Shown here piece after piece: positions 1-8,414 of a stretch of DNA of 64,000 nucleotides. Source of the stretch: a virus; the IMG/VR virus record IMGVR_UViG_3300025889_000089, positions 26,575 to 90,574 of that record; one strand, written 5' to 3'. Positions within the stretch are counted from its first letter, which is position 1. Every line of letters starts with the position of its first letter. The notes under the pieces are model-generated. The model worked only from the letters and a program-made list of their open reading frames with translations, made no database searches and was not told the DNA's origin. A program made the position numbers and the translations under genes.

Positions 1-804
1 AATGACTTTGATTTTGTTATTCAATCTGGTATGGAAAAACCAAAGAAGAAGCACGAAGATAGAAATGCGATTTTGCAGAAGATTAAAAGTATGGGAAAAT
101 CGATACTTGTACTTGACGGTCCTGCTATCCGATTGATAAGCGATGGCTGGGATTATAAGAACATAGAAGGCCAGTGGGTAAAAATGGCGTGGCATAGTTT
201 TTTTGCTGACGAAGCAGTTTTTCCATATGACCCCAGCTATAATAGATGGAAAGAACTACAAAAGGAACACGATATAAACGTCAATGAATGGAAACATAGG
301 GGAGATCATATTCTCGTATGTTTACAGAAACGTTATGATGCAGCAGTAAAAAGAATATATGACAATGGCGATACGTATATTGGTTATATCTCTGATGTCG
401 TAGAGCAACTAAAGAAAAAAACGGACAGACCCATACTTATAAGGTCACATCCAACCGATAAGAGTGTGGGTGATTTACTACGACAAAAATTACCTTATGT
501 AAAAATTAGTACCAACGATAATCTTTATGATGACTTCAATATGACACACACGATGGTTACATACAACAGTCATAGTGCAGTAGAAGCAGTACTTTATGGT
601 TTGCCGACTGTTACGCTGGATAGCAGTGCTATTGCTTGGGATGTATCTGGTAAAAAGGTAACAGATATTTGTAATGCTCCGCAACCAGATAGAACAGAAT
701 GGCTAAAAAGACTTGCTTTTATGCAATGGAGCGTGAAAGAATTGAATGATGGTTATGTTTGGAACTTACTAAAGAAATGTCTGACCGAACACAGTGGTAA
801 ATAA
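1..804 (+). CDS. Capsule-type glycosyltransferase (KpsS/KpsC-like), 5' partial
   Basis: The frame is open from base 1, so the gene begins before the window; the first ATG inside is at 31. The C-terminal half shows the layout of the capsule-synthesis family whose KpsS/KpsC members transfer Kdo from CMP-Kdo: an RPILIRSHP segment, then a YNSHSAVEAVLYGLPTV segment that resembles the donor-binding S-x-x-x-E-A..G-x-P motif. The downstream proteins at 3050 and 4078 share the same motifs and the same W...Q-W-(S/T)-x-K-E ending, so this is one of three paralogues in the island. Family membership is fairly clear. The sugar transferred is inference from the nearby kdsA gene. Confidence 0.6.
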   Translation, partial: NDFDFVIQSGMEKPKKKHEDRNAILQKIKSMGKSILVLDGPAIRLISDGWDYKNIEGQWVKMAWHSFFADEAVFPYDPSYNRWKELQKEHDINVNEWKHRGDHILVCLQKRYDAAVKRIYDNGDTYIGYISDVVEQLKKKTDRPILIRSHPTDKSVGDLLRQKLPYVKISTNDNLYDDFNMTHTMVTYNSHSAVEAVLYGLPTVTLDSSAIAWDVSGKKVTDICNAPQPDRTEWLKRLAFMQWSVKELNDGYVWNLLKKCLTEHSGK

Positions 805-808
805 ACTC

Positions 809-1633
809 ATGAAAATATTGTTTCTAAATGATACATCCCACGTTCATTCTGGTTGTGTAAAAGTTGTTGAGTTCTTTATGAAACAGTTTGAAGGACACGA
901 TGTAGATATTCTTCCACGCAAGACCATCATAGAAGATACGAGCCAGTATGACCTTATCGTTGCTAATGGTGAAGGAACCATGCACGATGATGCGAAACGG
1001 GCATATGAAATAATGAATATCCTTGCTTCTGCTAAATGTAAAACGATGATTGTGAATAGCGTGTGGCAGAATAACTCACCCGAACTTACCGAAATGTTGA
1101 TGGAAGTGGATTATGTAGCAGTTAGAGAAGTCCTTTCCAAGCGTGAAATATTATCTGTTATTGATAGACCCGTGGATATATATCTTGATTTCAGTTATTT
1201 TCATGATGTTCCTGAAACCCCAATAGAAGTAAAGCACGGTCTTGTTACTGGTAATCGTATGGGGTCCATAAAGGATAAACCAAAAGTTAGTGGTATTGGT
1301 GAGAAGCATACCGTGGATATTTTCACACAGTCTTGGGATGAGTTGGTACAACAACTTCGCCAACACCGGATATTGGTTACTGGACGGCACCACGAGTTAT
1401 ATGCGGCGTGTAAGGCGAAATGTAACTTTGTTATACTGGAAGGAAACACTCATAAAAACTCTGGTCTATTTGAGACAGCGGGACTACAAATACCTTGTCT
1501 TCATGTGGATGCGACAATAGAAGAAATACAGCAAGCAGTGGATGATGTTGGTATGTATCAGTTATACCAACAAGAACTGTTGTTTGACTATATGAGAAAG
1601 CAGAAGCCGCCGAGGTTACTGGATTATGCGTGA
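809..1633 (+). CDS. Polysaccharide pyruvyl transferase family protein
   Basis: 274 aa from ATG 809; an in-frame GTG at 794 overlaps the previous gene and is less likely. The protein looks like the CsaB/WcaK family that transfers pyruvate from phosphoenolpyruvate to sugars: an early VANGEGTMHDD segment, a VREVLSK segment, and a late LVTGRHHELYAACKAKCNFV segment with an invariant-looking G-R-x-H, followed by EGNTHKNSG. These match the family order (G-G-G/E-T, R-E/D-x-x-S, G-x-R-x-H). It overlaps the next gene by 8 nt, so the island is read as an operon. It may decorate host or phage-associated glycan. Substrate unknown. Confidence 0.65.
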   Translation: MKILFLNDTSHVHSGCVKVVEFFMKQFEGHDVDILPRKTIIEDTSQYDLIVANGEGTMHDDAKRAYEIMNILASAKCKTMIVNSVWQNNSPELTEMLMEVDYVAVREVLSKREILSVIDRPVDIYLDFSYFHDVPETPIEVKHGLVTGNRMGSIKDKPKVSGIGEKHTVDIFTQSWDELVQQLRQHRILVTGRHHELYAACKAKCNFVILEGNTHKNSGLFETAGLQIPCLHVDATIEEIQQAVDDVGMYQLYQQELLFDYMRKQKPPRLLDYA

Positions 1634-2288
1634 ATGGTTTGCTGGTAAAAGTGTTTGTATTGTTGGTGGTGCCCAAGCTTTATTTGACCAAGCACTTGGC
1701 GAAGAAATAGATAGTTATGATGTCGTGTGCCGACTAAATGGTGGTGCGGAGATAGTAAAGCCTGAAAGCCAAGGAACCAGAAATGATGTATGGGGTATTG
1801 GTAAATGGTGGACCGTTGACCATCTATTTGCGAAATGTTCGTGGGGTAAAGCTATTCATCTTTCGCCCAAAGGTGAATATATGCGATATTGTAGCACTTG
1901 CGGTGATATATATCGTAAAGGGATGAAAAAATGGTATGTGGAAACTGACGAAGTTCATCCCGTTTATGATATTGTAATGCCCAAAACTGTATATCAGCAA
2001 ATGGGCGAACTATATGTAAAAAATACCGACGAAAAAAAGGTTAAGTATTCACACATGAATAGTGATATGAAGGCACCAAGAAAGGTAATAAAGGCAAGCA
2101 CTGGTTTGTTGATGGCTTACTACACATCAATCAACCTTCCAAAATCTATAACACTTTACGGGTTTGATTGGAAGCGAACCCCAACCTGGTATTTTGATGA
2201 AAAAGAGTATAATAAGGCACACCAACCCCACGATTGGGAATGGGAAGAATGGTTTATAAAAGAAGTGCTTGATGTGAGAATAAAGTAG
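1626..2288 (+). CDS. Sialyltransferase-motif (GT29-like) glycosyltransferase
   Basis: 220 aa. The N-terminus (CIVGGAQALFD...IDSYDVVCRLNGG) follows the large sialylmotif of GT29 enzymes, in which a VVGNSG-like start leads to I-D-x-x-D-x-V-x-R-x-N. The segment KASTGLLMAYY...ITLYGFDW follows the small sialylmotif (P-S-T-G ... L-Y-G-F). GT29 enzymes use CMP-activated acid sugars. Given kdsA in the same island, the donor could be CMP-Kdo or a related acid; this is inference. The start overlaps the pyruvyl transferase by 8 nt. Confidence 0.6.
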   Translation: MREWFAGKSVCIVGGAQALFDQALGEEIDSYDVVCRLNGGAEIVKPESQGTRNDVWGIGKWWTVDHLFAKCSWGKAIHLSPKGEYMRYCSTCGDIYRKGMKKWYVETDEVHPVYDIVMPKTVYQQMGELYVKNTDEKKVKYSHMNSDMKAPRKVIKASTGLLMAYYTSINLPKSITLYGFDWKRTPTWYFDEKEYNKAHQPHDWEWEEWFIKEVLDVRIK

Positions 2289-2295
2289 GTACGAT

Positions 2296-2517
2296 ATGGA
2301 AATTGAAACATTTAGAAATATACACACAATTACAGATACTCTAGAAAGCCGTTTCAGAGAATTTGATTATTGTATACCGATGTGTTCCGACGAAGGATTT
2401 TTTCTTGAATTCGGTGTATGGAAAGCATTAAATGAGTGGATACAAGAGTGTGATAGAGAGGTGCAACCCTTATGGCGAACCACTCAGTATTCAGCAGGGG
2501 TTAAAGTACTACGATGA
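2296..2517 (+). pseudogene. Fragment of a TylF-like methyltransferase
   Basis: 73 codons from ATG 2296 with an AGGTACGAT leader. Residues around 30-45 (GFFLEFGVWKALNEWI) recall the SAM-binding motif I of the TylF/macrocin O-methyltransferase family, which normally runs 200 or more residues. After that point the sequence loses family character and stops, overlapping the next gene by 4 nt. The best reading is the N-terminal remnant of a methyltransferase, possibly after deletion. It could instead be a small unrelated protein. Confidence 0.4.
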
Positions 2518-3053
2518 TTATTGAGAGATTGGAAAATTATAATAGGCACGATATTATTAACCTATTAGATGGTAATAATATTCTAGGTGTTGAACTTGGT
2601 ATAGCGGCTGGTATATTTTCCGAGAGAATGTTGTCCACTGGTAAATTTGCTAGTTATGTTGGTGTTGATATGTATACGGATCGTGGGCATGATATTGAAG
2701 AATACAAAACAGCTATTCGAAGAAACGGAATTTTTTCAAACTACAAGATATTGAAAATGTCTTTTGACGATGCCTTAGATTTATTTGATGACGAAAGCAT
2801 CGATTTTCTATATATTGATGGATATGCACATACGGGGCAGAATGATGGGAAAACCTTATCTGATTGGTATCCTAAAGTCAAAACTGGTGGTCTTTTTGCT
2901 GGTGATGACTACAATAAAAAGAAATGGCCCAAAGTAGTGAAGGAAGTAAATGCCTTTCTTGAAACACATGGGTATGATAAAGTATATATCACTGATACGA
3001 GGGAGAAAACTAGTTATTGTAAACATCCAAGTTGGGCTGTGAAGAAGAAATGA
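2514..3053 (+). CDS. Class I SAM-dependent methyltransferase
   Basis: 179 aa with ATG overlapping the previous stop (ATGA). Motif I is GVELGIAAGIFSERML, motif II is VGVDMYT, and the segment SIDFLYIDGYAHTG...DWYPKVKTGGLFAGDDY is the D-x-I-H/D-G...W...L..GG...G-D-D pattern of the Methyltransf_24 group. Members of this group often methylate sugars in O-antigen or antibiotic pathways, which fits the glycan island. The acceptor cannot be told from sequence. Confidence 0.75.
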   Translation: MIIERLENYNRHDIINLLDGNNILGVELGIAAGIFSERMLSTGKFASYVGVDMYTDRGHDIEEYKTAIRRNGIFSNYKILKMSFDDALDLFDDESIDFLYIDGYAHTGQNDGKTLSDWYPKVKTGGLFAGDDYNKKKWPKVVKEVNAFLETHGYDKVYITDTREKTSYCKHPSWAVKKK

Positions 3054-4042
3054 ACAAAATATTTTGGTTTGAAGAATGGGGCGAAGGTTTTAAGTCTTAT
3101 CCGTTTCCAACAAAAGCACCATTTGAAAAAGTTTCCTTTTATGATGAGGAAAAATTGAAAGAAGCAGATGCATTCGTTCAAATTGATATTAAACCACGAA
3201 GACCAAATGAACACAGAAGAAATCAATTCTTTGATTACATCAGTAGTACTGGGAAACCGAAGTTGGTTTTTGAAAGTCATATATTCAGACAAGTAATATT
3301 GACGCAGCATTACTGTAGATTTGCGTGGAACAGTTACTTTAATAATGTGGGTTATTTTGGTAAACTTCGTAACAACCCCGATAGATGGAAAAAGTTTATA
3401 GAGGAAGAAGAGATAGACATAAGAGAACCGACACAGAAGAAAGGTGACTACATACTGATTCTGACACAACCGACATATGGAAGTTGTCTTAACGATCTAT
3501 TTGATTTATATGCGGATACCGCTAGAACCGATGCACTACATTATGACAGAGTATATGCGAAGTGGTTGCATCGTTTGATACAATATATCCAGCAGTATTC
3601 TGAGCTTCCTATCATTATCAGAAAACATCCAGCACAGAGAGATATTAAATTCTTTGATATAAAATACTTTGACAATGTTTATTATTCTGAAGACTCCAAA
3701 GGTATAAAGATAAAATACGCGAATTTATATATTAGATCGGGGGGAAAAGCTTTAACGGAAGAGATTCTAAACTCACAAGCGGTTGTTAGTTGGAATAGTA
3801 CTGGATTGGTTGAGGCAGTCTGCTTGGGTATACCAACTTTTCCTCTTTCACCTTCGTCCCAATGTTATCCCGTTGGTTTCAGAGATTTGCACGATATCGA
3901 TGCGATACATAGGAAAAAATATCCGAAACGTGATGAATGGTTTAATAATATGGCTTACTGTCAATGGACAGACAAGGAAGTTATGCGCGGAACAGCTTTC
4001 CGATTTATAAATGACGGGTATAAATCTTTTTTAGGATACTAG
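3050..4042 (+). CDS. Capsule-type glycosyltransferase (KpsS/KpsC-like), second copy
   Basis: 330 aa from ATG 3050, with a GAAGAAG ribosome-binding site; an upstream in-frame TTG at 3032 is rejected. Family marks are LPIIIRKHPAQR near residue 185 and VVSWNSTGLVEAVCLGIPTF near 245, then a WFNNMAYCQWTDKEVMRG ending. It is clearly related to the first gene of the window and to the gene at 4078, but divergent at sequence level, so these are old paralogues rather than a recent duplication. The next gene has its own early promoter. Probably cytoplasmic and acting on a lipid-linked glycan. Confidence 0.6.
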   Translation: MNKIFWFEEWGEGFKSYPFPTKAPFEKVSFYDEEKLKEADAFVQIDIKPRRPNEHRRNQFFDYISSTGKPKLVFESHIFRQVILTQHYCRFAWNSYFNNVGYFGKLRNNPDRWKKFIEEEEIDIREPTQKKGDYILILTQPTYGSCLNDLFDLYADTARTDALHYDRVYAKWLHRLIQYIQQYSELPIIIRKHPAQRDIKFFDIKYFDNVYYSEDSKGIKIKYANLYIRSGGKALTEEILNSQAVVSWNSTGLVEAVCLGIPTFPLSPSSQCYPVGFRDLHDIDAIHRKKYPKRDEWFNNMAYCQWTDKEVMRGTAFRFINDGYKSFLGY

Positions 4043-4071
4043 TTGACGTAACCATAAAAGAATGATATAAT
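4043..4071 (+). promoter_or_regulatory. Sigma70-type promoter driving a leaderless gene
   Basis: TTGACG (4043-4048), 17-nt spacer, TATAAT (4066-4071). The ATG at 4078 follows the -10 box by exactly 6 nt, so the expected +1 is the A of the start codon. There is no room for a ribosome-binding site. Confidence 0.75.
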
Positions 4072-4077
4072 CACTGT

Positions 4078-4938
4078 ATGACCGAACTGAATATATATGT
4101 ACCCAGAAACAAAGAAGACAGTAAATGCTGGCAAGTCTTCAATCCATTTATGTTGGGTTGGGATGATGAAACTCACGTTGAGTATGATTATGTTCAGCAC
4201 GGCGGCATTAGTATGTTTTGGGGCTTGGTCGGTAAAAACTCAGAAATGATAAAGAAACACGAGGCTGAGTTCAGACCGTATCTCTTTTCGGATATGCCAT
4301 ACTTTGGTAGATGGTCTGGTCTAAAGGAAGCACTTGACCCCGATAGTGATTTCTATTGGCGCATATGTCCAAACAGAATGCATTCACACTTTCAAAAAAC
4401 TGAAGCACAAACACTTTCTTCCGATAGGTTTGATAGACACAATACCCCCATCAAAGAAAAGAAGAAAAGAGGGCACGAGATTATTCTGTGTCCAAGTTCA
4501 GAAAGCGTGACGAGACACCTATGTAACTGTAGCGTAGAAACTTGGATAAACGATACAACGGCAGCAATAAGAGAGTATACAGACCGTCCTATTCGTGTTC
4601 GTCATAAACCAAGACGAAACGGAACATCGGGACCAGCCGCCGCTCTTATCCCGTTTGCCGAAGATATAAAAGATGCGTGGTGTGTGATAACTCTTATTAG
4701 TATGAGTGGTACGGAAGCATTACTAAATGGTGTCCCTATGATGGAGACAGAACATATAAACGGGTACAGTAACTTTCGTTTTCAGCCCGATAAAATAGAA
4801 AGCGTAGAGTGGTCTGGGTATGGAACACAAGTTCTTATGAACTGGCTTGCCTACCAACAGTTCACACCAAAAGAAATGTATACAGGCGAAGCATTAGCAA
4901 TCCTAAAAGAAACTAATCCATACTTCTTTAGCGAATGA
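4078..4938 (+). CDS. Capsule-type glycosyltransferase (KpsS/KpsC-like), third copy
   Basis: 286 aa. It carries RPIRVRHKPRRNG near residue 175 and CVITLISMSGTEALLNGVPM near 205, the same two blocks as the copies at 1 and 3050, and a NWLAYQQFTPKEMYTGEA ending that matches their W-x-x-x-x-A-Y-x-Q-x-T-x-K-E. It has its own perfect-looking early promoter and appears leaderless, unlike the rest of the island. It converges on the minus-strand GT8-like gene, overlapping by 11 nt. Function as for the other copies. Confidence 0.6.
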   Translation: MTELNIYVPRNKEDSKCWQVFNPFMLGWDDETHVEYDYVQHGGISMFWGLVGKNSEMIKKHEAEFRPYLFSDMPYFGRWSGLKEALDPDSDFYWRICPNRMHSHFQKTEAQTLSSDRFDRHNTPIKEKKKRGHEIILCPSSESVTRHLCNCSVETWINDTTAAIREYTDRPIRVRHKPRRNGTSGPAAALIPFAEDIKDAWCVITLISMSGTEALLNGVPMMETEHINGYSNFRFQPDKIESVEWSGYGTQVLMNWLAYQQFTPKEMYTGEALAILKETNPYFFSE

Positions 4939-5677
4939 TATCTTTGTCGGGATCAAAGTCCCTACCAAATGTGGCTTTGAACTCATCAAACCATAAGTCT
5001 TTATAATCAACATCACTCTCGTATTGCTCACGCCATACCATCGGTCCCAAAGTATGGTGAATGTTGAATGGTAGCGTGTCTGGCTTATCGTATTCACCAG
5101 CAAGGAAGTTGAACTCTGTTGGAAGTCCACCAATCAGTTCATCCTTTACCCACATAAACCTGTGTAGAAACTTTGGTTCTGCTGTTTCAACGAGTTCTTT
5201 GGTGAGGTTGTGGTTTTCTGGATGGTCGCAATTATAGATAACGGTGCTTGACCAGTTTTTGCGTGGATATGTTGTCTGTGGCAATCCTCCCATCTTTGGA
5301 TCGGCTTTTGGTTGATAATCGTGCTTCACACATTGGAGTGCTTTGGAAGGATCAAACAGATCAAACATTTCTTTGATATCACGGGTGATAATCATGTCAC
5401 AGTCAAAGAAGATACCAACACCATTGTAATCCATTAAATGTGGAACCATAAAGCGTGTAATACTAAACTGCGTGGACCCACGTGGATCAATAGGACGAGT
5501 ACATAGATCATATGCCAACAGTTCGTCACGAATGATTGGAACGATAACCAGATCATTCATTGTAGTCCTTGAGCGAATACTGTGTGCTAACATCTTGGCA
5601 CAAGCATCTTCTGCTGGATCGTAACCTATGAATACTACTTGTTGTGCTTCTCTTGCGTCTTCTAGTCTGTTAAACAT
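4928..5677 (-). CDS. GT8-like glycosyltransferase
   Basis: 249 aa. The segment GVGIFFDCDMIITRDIKEMFDLF holds a D-x-D motif after a hydrophobic strand, as in nucleotide-sugar-dependent GT-A enzymes such as GT8. A histidine-rich C-terminal part (NIHHTLGPM) could supply the metal ligand that GT8 enzymes carry. Its ATG has a GAGAAG leader site and lies about 30 nt from the reverse arm of a palindromic late promoter at 5700-5713. It is one of several single minus-strand genes inserted between plus-strand operons, most of which encode glycan-related proteins. Confidence 0.65.
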   Translation of the reverse strand: MFNRLEDAREAQQVVFIGYDPAEDACAKMLAHSIRSRTTMNDLVIVPIIRDELLAYDLCTRPIDPRGSTQFSITRFMVPHLMDYNGVGIFFDCDMIITRDIKEMFDLFDPSKALQCVKHDYQPKADPKMGGLPQTTYPRKNWSSTVIYNCDHPENHNLTKELVETAEPKFLHRFMWVKDELIGGLPTEFNFLAGEYDKPDTLPFNIHHTLGPMVWREQYESDVDYKDLWFDEFKATFGRDFDPDKDIIR

Positions 5678-5698
5678 TTCTTCTCAATTATATGCGTA

Positions 5699-5713
5699 TA
5701 TAAATATATTTAT
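5699..5713. promoter_or_regulatory. Bidirectional palindromic late promoter
   Basis: ATAAATATATTTAT (5700-5713) is a perfect palindrome made of two T4-type late boxes head to head. The forward TATAAATA (5699-5706) sits 5 nt before ATG 5712. The reverse box faces the minus gene that starts at 5677. Confidence 0.65.
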
Positions 5714-6191
5714 GCGTGATGATATAGAAAATTGGATTCTCAATTTTGTAGAAGACCCAACCATTTGTCCTTATGCAAAAAAAGCCAGACTTGATAATCA
5801 AATAAAAATAGTTGAAATAAAAGATTTATTAGAACTAATAGAACTGGCGGACACATTAGACGTTGATGTTTGCATTGCCTATACAGATAAAGTATCGGTA
5901 AATGTGACCAGTGTTTTGCGAGATATAAACGCCGAGCTTATGAAAAGAAACTTGGTCGTGCTTGAAGACATAGCCCCGGAAATAATAAATGGGCGTGATA
6001 TGAGTTTTGGTAAATGTCCATTGTTCTTCATTCAGAAATTGAGTTTCCTAAATGACAAAGCCCTAAAACTTATTCATACTGGATACTATGACAACTGGAC
6101 TATGGAAAATTTGGAAGATGTTGTATTATGGCGCTTCCATAATCCCGACGATTTTTTGAAAAGACTTAGACTTCGAATCCCGAATGCATAA
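5712..6191 (+). CDS. DUF1415-like conserved protein
   Basis: 159 aa from ATG 5712, chosen because it follows the late box by 5 nt; an upstream in-frame ATG at 5628 lies inside the opposite gene. The start MRDDIENWILNFVEDPTICPYAKKA resembles the short W...FVE...CP(F/Y)A(K) signature of DUF1415 proteins, whose function is unknown. It converges on and overlaps the minus-strand gene by 66 nt. Confidence 0.5.
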   Translation: MRDDIENWILNFVEDPTICPYAKKARLDNQIKIVEIKDLLELIELADTLDVDVCIAYTDKVSVNVTSVLRDINAELMKRNLVVLEDIAPEIINGRDMSFGKCPLFFIQKLSFLNDKALKLIHTGYYDNWTMENLEDVVLWRFHNPDDFLKRLRLRIPNA

Positions 6192-6794
6192 CTTTTCATA
6201 AAGGGTTTTATCGGTAGACCATTCTGATCCTGTCCACCATTCAAATCCATCAAAATCTTTTTTATAGATACTTGACTTTTCGTATCCAGGCCCTATATAT
6301 AAATACTTCGCACCGCGCCGTGCGCCATACTCCATTTCAAGATATATCGTTCTTATACCAAGTTTTAGTTTTGGGTTTTTATAGTCCCAACAAAACATGG
6401 CAGACTCGAAATCATTATTATCATAATGGCGTAGTTTACTAAAGGCAACGGTTTTACCGTTTACTGCAAAACCCAAGAATTTATCTTCATCAAGTATATT
6501 CTTGATTGGGTTGTATAAATCCTTGAAATTCTTTTTTGTGATGTAGGCTTGGTAAATGTCATTTACTTCTTCAAATGAGATATCAACTATATGAATATCG
6601 TGGCATGACGGTATATTGTGTGGTATTTTTATACGAGTAGAACGGGATTGATACCATAAATCTTGTGTGTATTTTAGCCAACCGTGTGACAACGCATATT
6701 CTGTTTCATCATCTTCAAATCTGGCCATTACCTCTGATATGAATACATCTTGGTTTTCTTGCCACCCCAATCTGTGATCAAATAATATTTCCAT
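6126..6794 (-). CDS. GNAT-fold aminoacyl-protein transferase-like (Bpt/Ate-like)
   Basis: 222 aa. The C-terminal half has the order of Bpt and Ate1 enzymes, which add Leu or Arg to protein N-termini: F-L-G-F-A-V-x-G-K-x-V-A, a W-D-Y strand, LKLGIRTIYLEMEYGARRG, then YLYIGPGYEKSSIYKKDF and a W. In Bpt the matching parts are LSLGTLAVL...LYLGYQI...MNYKVRF. The N-terminal Cys motif of Bpt is not obvious. A plain GNAT acetyltransferase is the alternative. If it is Bpt-like it would make substrates for ClpS, which this phage also encodes. It is leaderless behind a TAAATA box. Confidence 0.45.
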   Translation of the reverse strand: MEILFDHRLGWQENQDVFISEVMARFEDDETEYALSHGWLKYTQDLWYQSRSTRIKIPHNIPSCHDIHIVDISFEEVNDIYQAYITKKNFKDLYNPIKNILDEDKFLGFAVNGKTVAFSKLRHYDNNDFESAMFCWDYKNPKLKLGIRTIYLEMEYGARRGAKYLYIGPGYEKSSIYKKDFDGFEWWTGSEWSTDKTLYEKLCIRDSKSKSFQKIVGIMEAP

Positions 6795-6798
6795 ACAG

Positions 6799-6815
6799 TA
6801 TTTACAATCTAAATA
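6799..6815. promoter_or_regulatory. Divergent pair of late promoters
   Basis: The reverse box (GTAAATA, read on the minus strand from 6805 to 6799) lies 4 nt from the minus-strand ATG at 6794. The forward box (TAAATA, 6810-6815) lies 4 nt before ATG 6820. Both genes would be leaderless. Confidence 0.55.
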
Positions 6816-6819
6816 TCAT

Positions 6820-7635
6820 ATGATTAAAATAAGAGACATTACTATTTCAAATGACCTACCGTTTACACTTATTGCTGGTCCTTGTGCTATGGAAAGCCGT
6901 GATCACGCATTGATGATGCAAACAGAAATAAAGAAAATCACAGATCGTCTTGGTATTCCATTCATCTTCAAAACATCATTTGATAAAGCAAATAGAACAT
7001 CTGTTGATAGTAAGCGCGGTGTTGGTCTTGGCGATGCGGTCCTAGTCTTTGAAGAGCTTAGTAAAAAGACATCTGTCCTCACTGATGTCCACGAACCTTA
7101 CCAATGCGACATTTTAAAAGATGTCGTTGATGTCTTACAAATACCAGCGTTCCTATGTCGCCAAACAGACTTGTTGGTTGAAGCTGGTGATACTGGATTG
7201 GCTATCAACGTGAAGAAAGGTCAGTTTGTTGCGCCGGAAGATATGGTGAATGTGGTGAAGAAGATTGAAAGCACAGGTAATAAGAACATTATGCTTACTG
7301 AACGTGGGACATTCTTTGGTTATGGAAATCTTGTCGTTGATTACAGAGGATTAGAGATAATGAAAGAAACTGGCTATCCAGTTTGTATGGATGCCACACA
7401 CGCCGTGCAGAAACCATCTGGTCTTGGTGGTGTATCTGGTGGTGATAGAAAGTATGTGCCAGTTATGGCGAAGGCTGGATTGGTACAAGGTATTGGTGCG
7501 TTATTTGTTGAGACACACGATGACCCAGACAACGCATTCAGTGATGGTCCAAATATGATTCCATTGGATAAGCTGGAAGAATTTTTGAAGCATATGAAAG
7601 AAATAGACGAGGTAATAAAAAATGGAAGAAACTAA
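6820..7635 (+). CDS. kdsA: 3-deoxy-D-manno-octulosonate 8-phosphate synthase
   Basis: 271 aa, full length for the family. KdsA condenses arabinose-5-phosphate with phosphoenolpyruvate to make Kdo-8-phosphate, the first committed step to Kdo of LPS and capsule. Family marks are AGPCAMES at residues 19-26, FKTSFDKANR near 50-59, TDVHEP, IPAFLCRQTDLL, KKGQFVAPEDM, TERGTFFGYGNLVVD, DATHAVQKPSG and FVETHDDPDNAFSDGPNM. Cys22 in AGPC replaces the Asn of enterobacterial enzymes and marks the metal-dependent class. All expected blocks are present, so activity is likely. It begins an operon with three small genes and seems leaderless. Confidence 0.93.
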   Translation: MIKIRDITISNDLPFTLIAGPCAMESRDHALMMQTEIKKITDRLGIPFIFKTSFDKANRTSVDSKRGVGLGDAVLVFEELSKKTSVLTDVHEPYQCDILKDVVDVLQIPAFLCRQTDLLVEAGDTGLAINVKKGQFVAPEDMVNVVKKIESTGNKNIMLTERGTFFGYGNLVVDYRGLEIMKETGYPVCMDATHAVQKPSGLGGVSGGDRKYVPVMAKAGLVQGIGALFVETHDDPDNAFSDGPNMIPLDKLEEFLKHMKEIDEVIKNGRN

Positions 7636-7828
7636 CGAAGTTATCGACGGCGTATCTGTCAGAACGTACCTGGACGGCGGCGATATTATTGTTGAATATT
7701 CGTATGATGATAGAAATGCTCGCACTGTCATTGAGAAGAATACAAACGAAAGTATCAAGAAGTTCGATTACGATTCATTAGAGCAAATGAAAACGCTGAC
7801 TATACAAATTCTAAAGGAGAATAACTAA
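7622..7828 (+). CDS. Small acidic hypothetical protein
   Basis: 68 aa, overlapping the end of kdsA by 14 nt and the next start by 1 nt. Beta-strand-rich start and a helical end finishing ILKENN. The next protein ends IIKENN, and the nucleotides around both stops are nearly the same (AAAGGAGAATAACTAATG at about 7814 and 8059), giving both following genes an identical strong ribosome-binding site. No family recognised. Confidence 0.6.
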   Translation: MEETNEVIDGVSVRTYLDGGDIIVEYSYDDRNARTVIEKNTNESIKKFDYDSLEQMKTLTIQILKENN

Positions 7829-8073
7829 TGGAAAAGATTGAGTTACCAGGCATTACAGATAATATCTACACAGAAAAAAGTCAATCAGGTAATGAAATAG
7901 TTACAACATTTTTTACAGAAGTTGATGGCGAGACAAAGAAGTTATCAGCAACATACACAACCGCTGTGGAATCCGATTTGCGTAATATAAGTATTGATGT
8001 TGAAAAAGAATTAATGTCTGTATTAGCAGCAGAAATTCAAGCAGAATTGAATATTATAAAGGAGAATAACTAA
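7828..8073 (+). CDS. Small acidic hypothetical protein
   Basis: 81 aa between two copies of the AAAGGAGAATAACTAATG junction. Thr-rich beta strands in the first half, a charged helix in the second. It may be distantly related to the protein before it through the shared C-terminal KENN. Co-transcribed with kdsA and the cupin. Confidence 0.6.
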   Translation: MEKIELPGITDNIYTEKSQSGNEIVTTFFTEVDGETKKLSATYTTAVESDLRNISIDVEKELMSVLAAEIQAELNIIKENN

Positions 8074-8414
8074 TGAAATCTGGTAAGGTATGGGGTCAAA
8101 CAGAACCCCTATTACAAACTCCATTTGTGGAGTTTCACAGGATTGATATTAAGAAAGGTGGCTATTGTTCCCTTCATAAACATACATATAAGTATAACGC
8201 TTTTTACGTGGTTGAAGGCGAGCTAGAGATTGAGGTTCACAAGAATGATTATGACCTTGTTGATACGACATTATTGAAAGCGGGTGATATGACTGTCTGT
8301 AAACCTGGTGAATATCATAAGTTCCACGCTCTAACAGATGTTGTATGTTTTGAGTTATATTATCCTGAACCGCTGAGTGAGGATATTCAACGAAAGAATG
8401 TTGGCGGAACCTAA
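8073..8414 (+). CDS. Cupin-domain protein
   Basis: 113 aa, one cupin barrel. Motif 1 is SLHKHTYKYNAFYVVEGELEI (H-x-H ... G-E-L) and motif 2 is KPGEYHKFHAL. The three histidines can bind a metal. Single cupins of this size resemble the C-terminal part of mannose-6-phosphate isomerase/GDP-mannose enzymes and sugar-modifying cupins. As the last gene of the kdsA operon it may act on a sugar nucleotide, but this is inference. Confidence 0.7.
   Translation: MKSGKVWGQTEPLLQTPFVEFHRIDIKKGGYCSLHKHTYKYNAFYVVEGELEIEVHKNDYDLVDTTLLKAGDMTVCKPGEYHKFHALTDVVCFELYYPEPLSEDIQRKNVGGT

Noticed and set aside
7622-8073. Recent tandem duplication of the two small genes after kdsA
   Set aside because: Only the junction bases and the last residues match; the protein bodies do not align.
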